The translations under genes were made by a program, and so were the position numbers. Positions 34,934-46,755 of a stretch of DNA of 64,000 bases are shown one piece after another; within the stretch, counting starts at the first letter, position 1; the number at the start of each line of letters is the position of its first letter. Source of the stretch: Chamaecyparis obtusa (Eukaryota; Streptophyta; Pinopsida; Cupressales; Cupressaceae); the NCBI GenBank assembly GCA_027943335.1, contig BSBK01008839.1:172501-236500 (forward strand). The letters are read 5' to 3'. The notes under the pieces were generated by a model, which searched no databases, was not told the DNA's origin, and was given only the letters and a program-made list of their open reading frames with translations.

Positions 34934-34954
34934 CCTTAGACCCGCTTTGATACA
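34934..34954 (-). promoter_or_regulatory. Primer-binding site of Copia fragment J
   Basis: On the minus strand TGTATCAAAGCGGGTCTAAG is a worn form of TGGTATCAGAGCGGGT, the tRNA-iMet primer site plus the usual following bases. It lies directly beside the LTR edge at 34956. Confidence 0.75.
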
Positions 34955-34955
34955 T

Positions 34956-35400
34956 TGTTAAAATTTGAACCAAAATATAGAAAATTACAACAAATGAAAT
35001 TCAAAAACTCAAAATAACAAATAACAAGTTAGAATTATCCTAAGAAAAACCCTCCTCTCAAAATGATGGTTCCTTTATTCAGTCCTCAAAACAATTACAA
35101 CACTTCCAAACAATCAATGAGCCTTCTTTTTATTTTATCAAAAACTCTCATAGTTTATAACAGAAAGACAACTAAATATTACTACTATGATTCATAGAAT
35201 CAGTCATAACAATATCAAAACATATATAAGACTTTACATTATAATGATTCAAATACCATCAATAACACAATATGACTATATAGAAAACAGAGAGAATGAA
35301 ATTCTTATCATTGCGAACACAAAAAAATAGAAAATATGAAATCGTCTCACTGCTAATACATGCACTAACAAAATAATGATGCCGTCACTTACAATACAAT
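34956..35400 (-). repeat. 5' LTR of Copia fragment J (outer end approximate)
   Basis: Plus-strand start TGTTAAAATTTGAACC means the LTR ends ...TTTTAACA on the coding strand, as many plant Copia LTRs do. The outer edge is not clear; sequence from about 35480 on matches the 52.4-52.8 kb region and so is not LTR. Confidence 0.5.
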
Positions 35401-35479
35401 AATCCCCTGCTTAAGAGAAGTCACACCAAAATATGACTCTTAGTGAATACCAAACGTCCATCCTTGTGAAACATACATG

Positions 35480-36642
35480 GAAACAACTATAAGAAAAATA
35501 GATGCATTCATAATTGAATCACAATGGCAATGAACCACCATGGAATGATGTCATCTGAAATGATATCACAAACTAAAAACCGATGAACAGATGATCTAAC
35601 ATAGAAGATAGAAGCAATAGAGAAAATCATCACAGGTACAAGGAGCTATTAATTTCAATGATAAAAACCTTTTAGATACAAATTTAAATGGGATAAAATG
35701 CATAAAATAAGATTGGATAGGAAAAGGATTCAAGGTACCAACCGCATCTCTAATCACTTGCCATATTTTGGGACCCTTCCCTTGTGCATCGCAGCTTCCT
35801 CCATTTCAAAGAAAACACAACATACAAAAAAAATAACATATTTTGGGACCCTTCCCCTGTGCATCGCAGCTTCCTCCATTTCAAAGAAAACACAAAATAC
35901 AAAAAAAATAAACCATACAATTCACATTAAACACATATTGCAAACACAAAATGAATCACAAAATACAATAATCATGAAATGATACTCACAACACAAGCAT
36001 AGAATTGAAAAATACCATAAGTTTTCATAAGGAGAACAAAATACAATGAGCAAAGAAAAAATATAAGTATGACACACAACCCAAAAACAAAACCTCAAAT
36101 ACAACAAGAAAAATGAAGATTAAAATAAAAATTATCAAATAAAACATGATTCATGAATCATGCTGATGTCTAGAATAATGTTTTATTCCCATCATTCTCT
36201 TTCAACAATTTGCGTAGAGGCAGCCAATCATATCTGAAAAGCCACAAATCTACCCACTTTAACCGTGAGAAAATAAATGACAACAATTCTATAAAGATAG
36301 GTCAAGGTCAAGTATTCCATATACCTTGATCTCTAGAAAAATCTCCATTGCATTAGAAGGGTTTTCTATACTATTACTTCTAAATATCCTCTGCTGCAAA
36401 ACAATCATTCAATCCATAGGCTAGATAAACTTGTTCCAAACAACTTTTTCCATTTCATGAGATTTCATCACTATATTGCTAATTTGATCCTTGAAAATCT
36501 CTCTCCATTCCTTATGCTAAACGCTAGTGGGATTTTCTTTGATTTTGACATCAAAATCCATATTCTCAGTAGCCTCTATCACCTCTAATTTGTTTGCAAT
36601 GAAATTTGCACAATCTTTCATCATCTTAATTCAATTGAAAAG
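35480..36642. other. Low-copy flank with homology to 52.4-52.8 kb
   Basis: Around 35600-35800 the sequence can be aligned with 52480-52730: both have CATCACAGG or CATCACCGACAGG, then AACCTTTTAG or AACCCTTTG, and CTAATCACTTGCC or CTAATTACTTGCC, followed by a CCCTTCCC...CGCAGCTTCCTCC block. From 36330 to 36642 the minus strand is open with few stops (MMKDCANFIANKLEVIEATE; HKEWREIFKDQISNIV), perhaps an old exon. The last five bases, AAAAG, are the left target duplication of element E. Confidence 0.4.
35762..35911 (+). repeat. Tandem duplication, 75 bp unit, two copies
   Basis: CATATTTTGGGACCCTTCCC at 35762 recurs at 35837 and both copies continue with GTGCATCGCAGCTTCCTCC and an A-rich tail. The copies are nearly identical, so this duplication is recent compared with most repeats in the window. 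Confidence 0.9.
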
Positions 36643-38256
36643 TGGTGTAGGAGCACCCTTCTAAGGGCTCCCACCATTGAAAATTTTGTTGTGATTTGCT
36701 TCTAAATGAAGCCTTGAAACTATAATAAGAGCCATGAACTTAGTGTGAGAGTGAAGGGTCTAGTTTGGGTCCTAAAGTCACAGTCTTGTTCAATCTTTTG
36801 TAAAAAGCTCAGGAACTCAGTGGATAATGTCATCTTGATGTCACCTAGCCTTAGGTTTGCTAGAGGTCTAAAAGTATGGGTATCTAGTGATTTAGCACAT
36901 GTGTGCTTAGATTTTGGCTTTTGTGTGGCCTAGAAATGTGGAGAGAGAAAAAATTGCTCAAGCAACAAAAGTTGCCCAAAAGTTGCTTAGCAAATTTTCA
37001 AAGTTGCTTAGTAACTTTTCTGATTATGAGGTTAGAACCCTAACCCAGTGGCTAAGAGCCCTAACAAAACCCATACCTCAATAATAAGACCATAAATGCT
37101 TGGAAAAGCCCTAATCTAGGGGTTGGATGTGAGATTGTACGGCTCTGAGAAAGAATATTCAGACTGACTATGTTTTGTGTGCTAGTTTGCACATATTGAA
37201 TGAAGAATGATGGATAATGGTTGAAGTAGATTGATTGTTGTGTTGTGGATCTTTCTTATAGTGTATTCCTTGATTTACAGTTCATAGTGTAGTTTTATCT
37301 ACAAATTTGTGTCGGGTTTTGTAATTAGTTTGAAATTTCTATTTCCCTAGCTAGTTTTGACTGTTTTGTAAAGATGGGTCTATAGTTCTTATCCCTATCA
37401 TGGAAACTCCATGAAACCATGGGATATTGAAGTACATTCCTTGTAAATAATTCCATCTCAAGAAGGGCCCTAGAATAATAAAGAAACCATTTTTGAGACC
37501 AAGCCCTAGGCGAGCCTGGATTGTGCCCAGCTAGGTAAGGTGTGCATTGTGAAGGCTCTAGAAGGCATGGGTGAAGATTGCAGAAGAAATACTTTGGAGG
37601 AGATCAAGAAGGGTTAAAGAAGCTTCATTAGTGAGAAGGAGAGGCTTCCACCAATCTAGATAAGGTGCTTACACAAACAAACCTATCCTGTGGCTCTGTC
37701 AAGCTCAAAACCAACTAGAAACCCTCATTTTTGGTTAGGGCATTGTACGGACACTTGGGGTCCTAAAACCTTGAAAATTCTTGAGAGTTAGGTATTTGAA
37801 TGGGACTCTCTTTGGAAGACTAGCCATGGTTTGGTGAAGGTTGCAGGTAAAAGTCCTACAAATCTGGAGAGGAGGCCTAATTGGGGCTCTTTCCTTGTAG
37901 CCTTGTTTTAGTAGAAAATAGTGAGATCAAGTAATAAGCTAGATTACCCAAGCCTTTGGAGTCACTTTGGAGGTTGTAAGAACACCTTAGGACCTATCTC
38001 CATCCTTGTTAGGTTTTGATAAGGTGTGGAAGTAGTGAAGCCCTTATAAGCCTATGTAAGGTTTTGGAGCCAAATAGTACGAAGAAGAGCTTAGGAGAAG
38101 GAGTGCTTGATATTGGTGGTTAGATTGGGTTGGGTCAGGGGATGATATTGACAAGAGGCATGCTAAAGACCACAGGGTGTGGGTAGAACACACTAGAGAT
38201 CCAAGAAAAGGATCAAGGAGCATAGACTATGCTAGTCTATCCCAATCCCCCCATCA
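36643..38256 (+). repeat. 5' LTR of element E, 1614 bp
   Basis: Matches the 3' LTR along its whole length. In the first 230 bases I count roughly one difference per ten bases by eye. It contains the palindromic cluster GTTGCTCAAGCAAC near 36954-36967 with further TTGCTTAG units to about 37015. Confidence 0.9.
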
Positions 38257-38259
38257 GAT

Positions 38260-38271
38260 TGGTATCAGAGC
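38260..38271 (+). promoter_or_regulatory. Primer-binding site of element E
   Basis: TGGTATCAGAGC, complement of the 3' end of tRNA-iMet, three bases past the LTR end CCATCA. Confidence 0.95.
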
Positions 38272-38356
38272 AAACAAGACTTGGGGAGTGGATAGTTGGA
38301 GAGTGTGAATGTTTCAACCTCTAGAAGAATTAGTAGGGTCATCTTAGAAGAAGAAG

Positions 38357-39470
38357 ATGGTGACTAATGCAGAGCTAGCAAAGAAGGTAGAAGACAAGGA
38401 GGAGGTTGATAGACTCTAGCAGGAAAGATTGATTTAGTTGGAACAACTCTTGGATGATGTCCAAGTTAAAGCAGATAAGGTTAATGATAGGATGGAGGAG
38501 TAGGATATCAAGGAAAAAGAAAAGACTATTGATGATGAATTACCTATACCTGACCCTCCAACTCAAGATGATAAATTCTTGAAGGAAATTAAATCCATCA
38601 CTGACAAAGCACTTGAAGGTGTACCATTACTCACTAGCAGAATGGACACTGAATTAGTAATGCAATGGATAGAGGGCATGGAGAATCACTTCGAATGTGA
38701 AGAGATCTCTAAAGCATAGTAGGTCAAAGTGGCCCAATCCAGGTTGAGAGGCCAAGCTCTAACTTGGTGGAACTATCTCCAAGAAGAAAGGGAGAAAGAA
38801 GGGAAAAATCCAATTGCTAATTGGAAAACTATGGTGAACAAGGTGAAAGAAGCCTACTTGCCTGCAGACTTTGAAATCTAGTAGCATAGAAGAAGATTGA
38901 ACCTGAAACAGAAGGAGATGGATGTTGCCACCTATACAGAAGAGTTCCATAAGTTGACCCTAAGATCCAAAGTGAAAGAAGAGGAGAGCATCAAGGTGGC
39001 AAGGTATTTGAGTGGGTTGAAGCGGAGTATAGTAGAGGAGATGAATTTGTTCACTCCTAATACAGTTCTTGTGTGTCAACATATTGCACAAAAGATAGAG
39101 GAAAAGTAGAGAAGGAAGCAAGAACCCAACTCTAAAATAGAGGCAGGGGTAGAGAATCTAGAGGGGGTCAAAGACGAGGTTCTAGTGGCAGATGAGGTGA
39201 TACAAGAAGCCAAGGAGAGAATAGGCTCCTTGAACAAACTACAGAAACCATTACAAGAGGTACTTGTAGTAGAGGAAGAGGATCCCATGGAGGGTCAAGT
39301 AAAGGAAGGAGTGCAAGAAGAAGCAGCTCCTACTTTTCCACAATAAAAAATGTTACCAATGTGGACAACTTGGACACCCTGCTTATAGGTGCCCTAACAA
39401 ACCTACAAGCTCTAGTAATGAGAAGAGGGTAGCTTATGCCAAAGAAGATGGAGCCAGCTCATGCCCCAAT
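38357..39470 (+). pseudogene. Gag of element E
   Basis: ATG at 38357 opens a frame with several stops. A coiled-coil start is followed by the retrotrans_gag-type core: LRGQALTWWNYLQEEREKEG (about 38740-38800), WKTMVNKVKEAYLP and VATYTEEFHKLTLRSK, LSGLKRSIVEEM (39008-39045). A CCHC knuckle CYQCGQLGHPAYRC lies at 39351-39392 in another frame, showing a frameshift between core and knuckle. Gag would form the particle and the knuckle bind RNA. Stops at 38418, 38450, 38502, 38717-38722 and 39107 exclude function. Confidence 0.85.
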
Positions 39471-39494
39471 GAGGTTAGAAAGTTAGAATAAGAG

Positions 39495-40624
39495 ATGGGG
39501 GAGAATCTGATGTTTAGGAGAGTACTCATTAGAAAACCTACCCAAGGAGAACCCAAACAAAGAAGAGCTCTCTTTAGAGTTAGATGCAAGATCCAAGTCA
39601 AATTCTGCAAGGTGATAGTTGATTCAAGATCAACTAACAACATCATATTAGATGAAGTAGCAAAGAAGTTGAAACTCACAAAGATTCCCCATACAAACCC
39701 ATACAAGGTGACTTGGTTGAATCAAGAGCAGAGTGTGTTAGTGAATGAACAGACTTGGGTGGAGTTTTCTATTGGTTGGTATAAGGACAAGATCCTCTTT
39801 GATATCCTACGCATGGATGCCTATCATCTTCTATTGGGAAGACACTGGCAATTTGATAGGAAGGTGATCTATGATGAAGAGGAGAAATTCATTTCCTTCA
39901 AAAAGGATAGAAAAACATTCAAGATTCAGTCTCTGATAGATAATGATGAAGGAGCCTCAAGGAAACCTAGTGTTTTTCTTAGCAGTGGTAATGAATTCTT
40001 ACACTTATTGCATGATGATGAAACAGTGGGGTGTGCCATTGTTTTCAAGCCAAAGGAAGAGGAACACAAGTTACAGACATAGACACCTAAGGAGGTGAAG
40101 TATATGTTGGAAGAATACAAGGACATAGCAAGTAATGGAGCACTAACAACACTCCCTCCAAGAAGGGCTATAAGCCATCGAATAGATTTTGTACCTAGTG
40201 CATCTCTACCCAATAAAGTAGCATATAAGCTTACTCCTGATCAAAACAAGGAGGTGGCAAGGCAAGTGAAAGAGTTGCTAGATCAAGGACTAATCAAGAA
40301 GAGTATTAGTCCATGTGCAGTCCCAGTGGTGTTGGCGTCAAAGAAAGGAGGCAAGTGGAGACTTTGCACTAATTCAAGGGCCATCAACAAGATTACAATC
40401 AGGTATAGATTCCCAATTCCTAGAATAGAAGACTTGATTGACTGTTTAGGGGATGCTATGTACTTTACAAAGTTGGATCTTAAAAGTGGATATCATCAAA
40501 TAAGGATTAAGGAGGGTGATGAATGGAAGACAACTTTTAAGACCATAGATGGGTTGTATGAGTGGCTTGTGATGCCATTTGGGCTTACCAATGCCCCAAG
40601 CACCTTCATGAGGTTGATGAATGA
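39495..40624 (+). pseudogene. Pol of element E, part 1: protease and reverse transcriptase N-half
   Basis: Frame 39495-40082 is the aspartic protease: the catalytic motif, normally D-S/T-G-A, reads VIVDSRST (about 39618), with Arg where Gly is required; LLLGRHWQFD (about 39830) is the usual LG-x-x-W motif with Arg in place of Met or Pro. After one stop, frame 40095-40624 is the reverse transcriptase N-half: VKELLDQGLIKKSISPCAVP, FPIPRIEDLID, FTKLDLKSGYHQIRI (fingers/palm with the first catalytic Asp) and FGLTNAPSTFMRLMND. It is broken by K3 at 40625; the catalytic YLDD box lies beyond. Confidence 0.93.
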
Positions 40625-42229
40625 TGTAGTACCCCTCCATAGTTTTCTTTTATGTTTTCTTTCCGAACACTTTGGGCCACTTGCATGTGTGCTTTGTTAT
40701 TTCAGTGTTATTTTGATTATTGGATATATGTCATTTTATGATGAATCTTTAATAAATGGATGTTTATGATGTTATATTGATTTAGTTATATGTTTTTATA
40801 TATGATGATGTTATACTAGTTTCAAAATGTTATTTATAATGATGGTTATACTTACCCCATACTTGCATGTGTATGTGTTCATGCATGCTTTATATTTCTG
40901 CTTGATGTGCTTGATGTGGTTGAGGGACAAAGTCGTAGTTACTTGCTTGCGAGATCCACATGATCGGCCGATCCCCACCATTGTCTATTATATCTTTATA
41001 TATATGCACATGCTTATCTCTTATGCAGGTTCGTAGGTACCGGGCATCGACTTCCCTGAATTGTCAGGATGAGCGTGCCCTATCGCTAATCTCAACGGTA
41101 AAAGAGGGGAGATAATATCAATTCCAAATCCTAACCTAAGCCAAATATTGTCCTAAAGTAAGGGACAATATTTTTTGTTTCCACCTTTTCTAAACTCGTC
41201 CAATTGGCAGGAGTTTACACCTAAGTCCTGAGTTTGAATGTGGGTTCTGAAGTCTTTCTTATTCTTTGTTTGTGGAGTTTGATGTGATTTCTATTTTTTT
41301 TAGATCATGCTATTTTTAGCCGTGGCATAGTATTTAAATGGTAATTAAATAAATGTATTTATTCTATTTTAATTATTATTTATATTATATAGTTGATGCA
41401 TTAATTAATTGGGAATTAATTATATGCTAATTTGAGTGTGGTTGAATTATTTAATTAATGTGAATTAATTAATTATACTCACTTTCGAAATATTTAATCA
41501 TGAAATTTAACCTTTGTTTAATTAAAATATATATTTGTTAAATTAAAGGTTATTTTGGCATGTGTTATTTATGTTAACTAAATGTTTTAATTATTATTTA
41601 ATTGAATGCATTTGTGCACATTCATAATTGCATGAAATTGAATTAGTAATTCATGTTGAGTTTGGTTAAGTGTTTTTCAACAAAGGTCAAAGTGAAGAGG
41701 AGACTCCAGTTCAATTGAGACTAAACTATGAATGGAAGTTCATCTTCATGCAAAACCCTTTTGATGTTGAGTTTATATTTTTGCATGTGAAAGGGGAATT
41801 CCTTTAAATATTAGGGGTTTTGGCCATTATTCGGGTACACAAGTTTTGGAGGAGAAAATTTGGAGACAGAACTGTGACAGATTTGGGAGAGATTTTTGAA
41901 ATGCTTGGATTCTGTTTTCTTCGTTCTAGTCATCATCGAATCTGTTAAAATTTGATTTGAGGTAGGTTTTATATTGTTGTGGATTTTCCTTTTTAGATCT
42001 CTGTAAAAAGAAAGGTGTGCCTTCATTATGCCTGTTGGATCTGAATGTATGAAAGTTTCATATGTTATTGCAATATGATTTAATTAGTTTTGCTAATCTA
42101 TTTTGCAATTTGTTGGTTTTGAGGAATATGTAGGAAAAGCTCTAGAAAACCCAATTAGACTAGGGTTATGAGCTTATAGTGAATATAATGATGATTGTGT
42201 TCATGTTTGGTGTAATCATTATTTTGATA

Positions 42230-42232
<3 letters not shown>

Positions 42233-42268
<36 letters not shown>
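42233..42268. repeat. (AT)n microsatellite in K3
   Basis: About 18 AT units at the place that holds about 65 units in K2. Confidence 0.95.
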
Positions 42269-42271
<3 letters not shown>

Positions 42272-42426
42272 GCTTATAGTAGAAAAGAAAATCATATTTG
42301 AAAAGTTAATATTGAAAAAAATTCATATATGAAAAATGTTTGTTTTTAGCGATTTTGGAAAGTTTTAATATATATATTTTTAAAAAAACTGCATTGGAAA
42401 AACAAAATTTTTAATGGGGTTTTGAA

Positions 42427-42610
42427 TTACCCCCCCAATGGTGTACGCGGGCCCTGGCACTATGTGTGCAGTACCTGCTGGTACCGACACACGACAATCC
42501 CCAAGGGGGTTGTCGTGTGGCTGTACCAGGGGTACTATCGCCGACGCCAGTCACTGGGGACAGGGTGTGACAGGGGACAGGGTACTCGAGGTATCGCCCC
42601 CCCCCAATTT
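42427..42610 (-). other. GC-rich island in K3
   Basis: Bounded by CCCCCC runs at 42430 and 42598, with inverted repeats CGACACACGACAATCCCC / GGGGGTTGTCGTGTGG around 42484-42520 that could form a strong hairpin. K2 has a related but diverged island. Possible roles are a promoter, an RNA structure or a recombination product; sequence alone cannot decide. Confidence 0.7.
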
Positions 42611-44441
42611 GCTTTCTCTTTTTCTTTATTAATTTTGAAACTTTTTTATTGCGATGGTATTTTTATTTTATTTTGTTATTAATTATATTTGTTAATTAGT
42701 TTAGTTTTAAATTTGTTATTTCATTTTATTAATATTTCAAATTTATTTAGTATTAGAATAAATTTGTTTGTTAATTAGTTAATTATAATTATTAATTCTT
42801 TTATTAAGATAGTTTAATTTTTAATTTGATTCTTATATTATTAAATGATTTGTATAAAGATAATATTTGTGAATTTTTAATTTGAACATTAAGTAATTTA
42901 GTTTGGACTAGTAATATTTTTACTTACTTTGATTCTAAATTTTCATTGGGTAAATTGTGTATTAATTGGAATATCTAAATTGCTAGTTGTATTTGAAAGT
43001 TAGATAAATTTCATAATGCTTAAGATTGTATTTGATTAAAGTATAAAATTGAAGTGGGATCTTTTGCCAAATACAATTGTATATATTCCTGTGTGAATTT
43101 TGAGTGATGCAATCCTTAATCGTTTTGCAATTGGTTTGTAAAGTATTATCTCAATTTGTTTTGGATTGATTTTTAGGGGTTGTAGTCATCTTTTGGGGTT
43201 AAAATCCAGAGGCGGGTTTTGGATATTCTTTCTTTCATGTTTGGTTGCCATACATGTTATGTTGTGTCGGTAACTTGTTTTATGAGGTATCTAGTTATGC
43301 ATGTTTATGGTTTTGCATGTTGAATCTAGTTGTAAAGATTCAAGGGTTGTGATAACTCAGAGTTCTTGTTGTTCAAGTGAAACCTAGAGTAGGTCTTCTA
43401 AGTGTATATCAGGAAGTGGCTTGTGAATTTGTGCCAGAGCCTGGAAGTGGCTGCCAGGAGATCCCATTACAAGTAGATTAATAAGTGATAACTAATAAAC
43501 ATTGGGAATCTAAAATGAACTTAATAAGATATTTGTGTGCCTTGCCCATGCCTAAGTTCCCGATTGAGTTTGACTAGGATGGGAGTTGAGATTATGCTTG
43601 CCGCCTATATGGACTGGAGATGGCATAGGTAGTACCTTGTCTACACGAGAGGTTACTATAACCACATAGAGTCACTAGGGCGTCAAGGTCTGAAGGGACT
43701 ACCAGGATAACCCTAGGGTTGACTTATGTGATGACACTTCTTGAATGCATCTTAGGTTTCCTACGTGTTTTGTTTGCCTCTGGTAGAGTTTGTTATACCA
43801 TGTTGTACTTTTGGTATCCTTGAGTTAGAATCTTTTAGGACCTCTTCCTTGGATTGTTGTTGTTTGTTATCCGAGTGGGTTTTGATATTATCTCCTCAAC
43901 ATAGTGGGAGTGGACCATTTAGGTTCACGAGGTCGGGTGGTAGTGGTTCTTTTACCATTTGAGATTGTGACATTTGTGCACCGAGGCTAGATGATCCATG
44001 TTGCAGTTGTTCTTTCCTGTTCTTCTTTATTCATGTGATCTTGTATCATTGTATCATATTTTCAGAGTTATCATGTTGTATTTCTTTTTAGTTATTGTAT
44101 TCACATACCTTGCGACATGTGCAGTGGATGCTTATTAATATGGTTACCTTAAGGTACCAATTGTATTTATGTAATCATGCATATGATGTTGTATTTTATC
44201 TTTCAAATGTAATCTTGGGATTCATATCTTTATCTTATATTAATTAATTAACTCTTCGTAATCTACATCAAGGAACCCTTGAGAGTTGTAACTTATGTTG
44301 GTTGTTTATGTTATGCTTTGCTTCCGCATTGTAAACTTTGGTGTTATTGATTGTTTTAACTTTTTTTATAAAAAAAATATTCTGCAAACTTAGTCGCATG
44401 TTTAGGTTAATTTCTCCTAGGTTCCCTAGTGGGGCATTACA

Positions 44442-46735
44442 AATGAGGTCTTGAAGGACTTCAGTAGAAGATTTGTGGTGGTGTACCTAGATGACATCCT
44501 CATCTATAGAAAAACCAAAGCAGAGCACCTTGAACATTTGAGGTAAGTCTTGAAGAGGTTACATGAGGAGAAGTTGGCAATCAACTTAGAAAAGTGTGAA
44601 TTTCTACAGCAGGAGCTAGTCTACTTAGGATTTGTGGTGTCCAAGGGTACCTTGAAGATGGACCCAAGCAAGGTGGAGGCAATCTTGAATTGGCTTGCCC
44701 CTAAAATAGGGACTAAAGTTAGAAGTTTTCATGGCTTGGCACAATTTTATAGGAAATTTGTGAGGAACTTTAGTGGCATATGTGCACCAGTACTTGACAC
44801 CATCAAAGGAGGACTTAAGGCTAAGTTCAAGTGGACTGAGGAAGCTGATAAGGCATTCCAAACATTGAAGTAAGAGGTAGCTATCAAATCTATCCTACTC
44901 TTACCTACTTTTGATAAACTATTTACACTAGAGTGTGATGGAAGTAGTATTGCATTAGGGGGTGTATTGAGTCAAGAGGGAAGGCATGTGGCATTTTTCA
45001 GTGAGAAACTCAATGAAGCAAAGAAGAGGTATTTGGCCTATGATCTAGAGTTGTATGCACTAGTTCAGTCCATCATGAATTGGAGACATTACCTACTCCC
45101 AAAGGAATTTGTAGTGTTCACAGATAACCAAGCCTTGAGTTACATTAACACTCAAGATAAGCTTAGCACCAGACACTTGAAGTGGATGGAGTATTACTTT
45201 TACCATCAAGCATAAGAAGGGGTAGCTCAACAAGGTTGCAGATGCTTTAAGTAGGAAGTTATTGACTGTCCAAGAAGTGCAATTAGAGAGAATAGGAATA
45301 GAAAGTTTCAAGGATCTCTATGAAGAGGATGAAGACTTCTCCACAACTTATAAGGTATGCATATTATACACTTCAAAATGGACTCTTGTTCAAAGGAAAT
45401 CAACTATGTGTGCCTAGAGGATCCATGAGAGAAAATTTAATTCAGGAGAAGCACAATGGGAGCCCAAGTGGTCATTTTGGCATCAATAAAACTATGGAGT
45501 TAGTACAGAGGTAGTATTATTGGCCTAGGTTTCCAAGGGATGTAAGGAGGTATGTAGAACAATGTGGTGTATGCCAAAGGGCTAAAGGGGGATCAAGAAA
45601 TGCAGGGCTCTATCAACCATTACTAGTTCCAAATAGGCCTTGGGAGTGTGTGAGCATGGACTTTGTGGTTGGACTCCCTAAAATAAAAATAGGTATGGAT
45701 AGCATATATGTGGTAGTGGACAGGTTCTCTAAAATGAGTCATTTCATTCTATGTAGAACTACTCATGATGCTAGTTTTATTGCACATCTCTTCTTTAAGG
45801 AGATTGTAAGGATTCATGGACTCCCATTGAGCATTGTTTCAGATAGGGATAGCAAGTTCATGGGTCGTTTCTAGAAAACCTTATGGAAAAGGCTTGGAAC
45901 TAACCTATCATTCATCTCAACTTACCATCCACAAACTGATTGTCAAACTGAAGTTATTAACAAGGTATTAGACAATTTGCTGAGGTGTCTAACCAAGGAC
46001 TATGGGCAGACTTGGGATTTAGTCATTCCACAAGTTGAGTATGCCTATAATGGTATTGTGAATAGGACTACAAGTAGGAGTCCTTTTGAAGTTGTATATG
46101 GTAGACATCCTAGAGGGGTGTGTGAACTAAGAGAACTTTGTTCTATGGAGATGAAGAGTGACCAAGTAGAGGACTTCACGCAAACCATCAAGGAAGTACA
46201 AGAACAAGTCAAGAGAGCCATCCTAGAGTCTACTAAAAAACTAAAGGCTAAAGTGGATGAGAGAAGGAAAGAAGTTCACTTCAAACTAGGTGACTATGTG
46301 ATGGTCCACTTGAGCAAAGCTAGAATGCAAAAAGGCATGCCTACCAAGCTGCAAATGAGGAGAGTAGGGCCTTGCAAAATTCTGGCCAACTATGGTGAAA
46401 ATGCTTACAAAGTAGAACTACCATCAGACCTAGCTATATCACTAGTCTTTAATGTAGTTGACTTGGTCCTATTCAAAGGAGAAGTAGTAGGGCAGAGTGA
46501 GAACCAAGCAAGGGTGCTGCAGGACCTAGATAGCAATGCCATGACTCAAAGGAAGCAACCCATAACAGAGTAGATCTTGGAATCAAGAGTGAAGAAGTCA
46601 ACAAGGCACAAAGTTTACATAGAACACTTGGTGAAAGGGGTAGGTCAACCAAAGTCTGAAGCCACTTGGGTTGACGAAAGAAAATTCAAGAAGCTAGGTA
46701 ATTATCTAGCCCTTATCACTCCCAAAGTACCTTAA
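44442..46735 (+). pseudogene. Pol of element E, part 2: reverse transcriptase C-half, RNase H, integrase, chromodomain
   Basis: VVVYLDDILIY (YLDD codons at 44484-44495) is the reverse transcriptase active site. Then KCEFLQQELVYLGFVVSKGT and the connection domain; RNase H has LECDGSSIALGGVLSQ (about 44930), YLAYDLELYALVQS and FVVFTDNQALSYI. A frameshift lies near 45215-45320. The integrase zinc domain GHFGINKTMELVQR...CGVCQ is followed by the core with MDFVVGLPK (first Asp, about 45656), VSDRDSKF (second Asp, about 45837) and STYHPQTDCQTEVINKVL (Glu, about 45920). The C-terminal SH3-like GPCKILANYG and a chromodomain (YIEHLVKGVGQPKSEATWVD, 46617-46676) follow, with stop at 46733-46735. Single stops at 44547, 44871, 45512, 45872 and 46571 disable it. 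Confidence 0.92.
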
Positions 46736-46744
46736 GTCTATGCC

Positions 46745-46755
46745 AAGGGGGAGTA
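46745..46755 (+). promoter_or_regulatory. Polypurine tract of element E
   Basis: AAGGGGGAGTA ends directly at the 3' LTR start TGGTGCAGG (46756). This is the plus-strand DNA primer site. Confidence 0.9.

Larger units (their letters stand above)
40625..44441 (-). mobile_element. Giant solo LTR K3, 3817 bp, nested in the reverse transcriptase of E
   Basis: Plus-strand ends are TGTAGTACCCC and GGGGCATTACA. AATGA at 40620-40624 is repeated at 44442-44446, and removing the insert plus one AATGA restores the uninterrupted reverse transcriptase reading across the junction. The insert plus duplication is 3822 bp, a multiple of three, so the frame after it is unchanged. Its size (3817) is within one base of K2 (3816), to which it is inverted. 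It has a short (AT)n, a GC-rich island and no coding potential. Confidence 0.88.

Noticed and set aside
42422..42682. Open frames across the GC island of K3
   Set aside because: Composition alone opens these frames; K2 has no equivalent reading and no motif is present.
44625..44861. Minus-strand frame opposite the reverse transcriptase connection domain
   Set aside because: It is the antisense shadow of element E pol.
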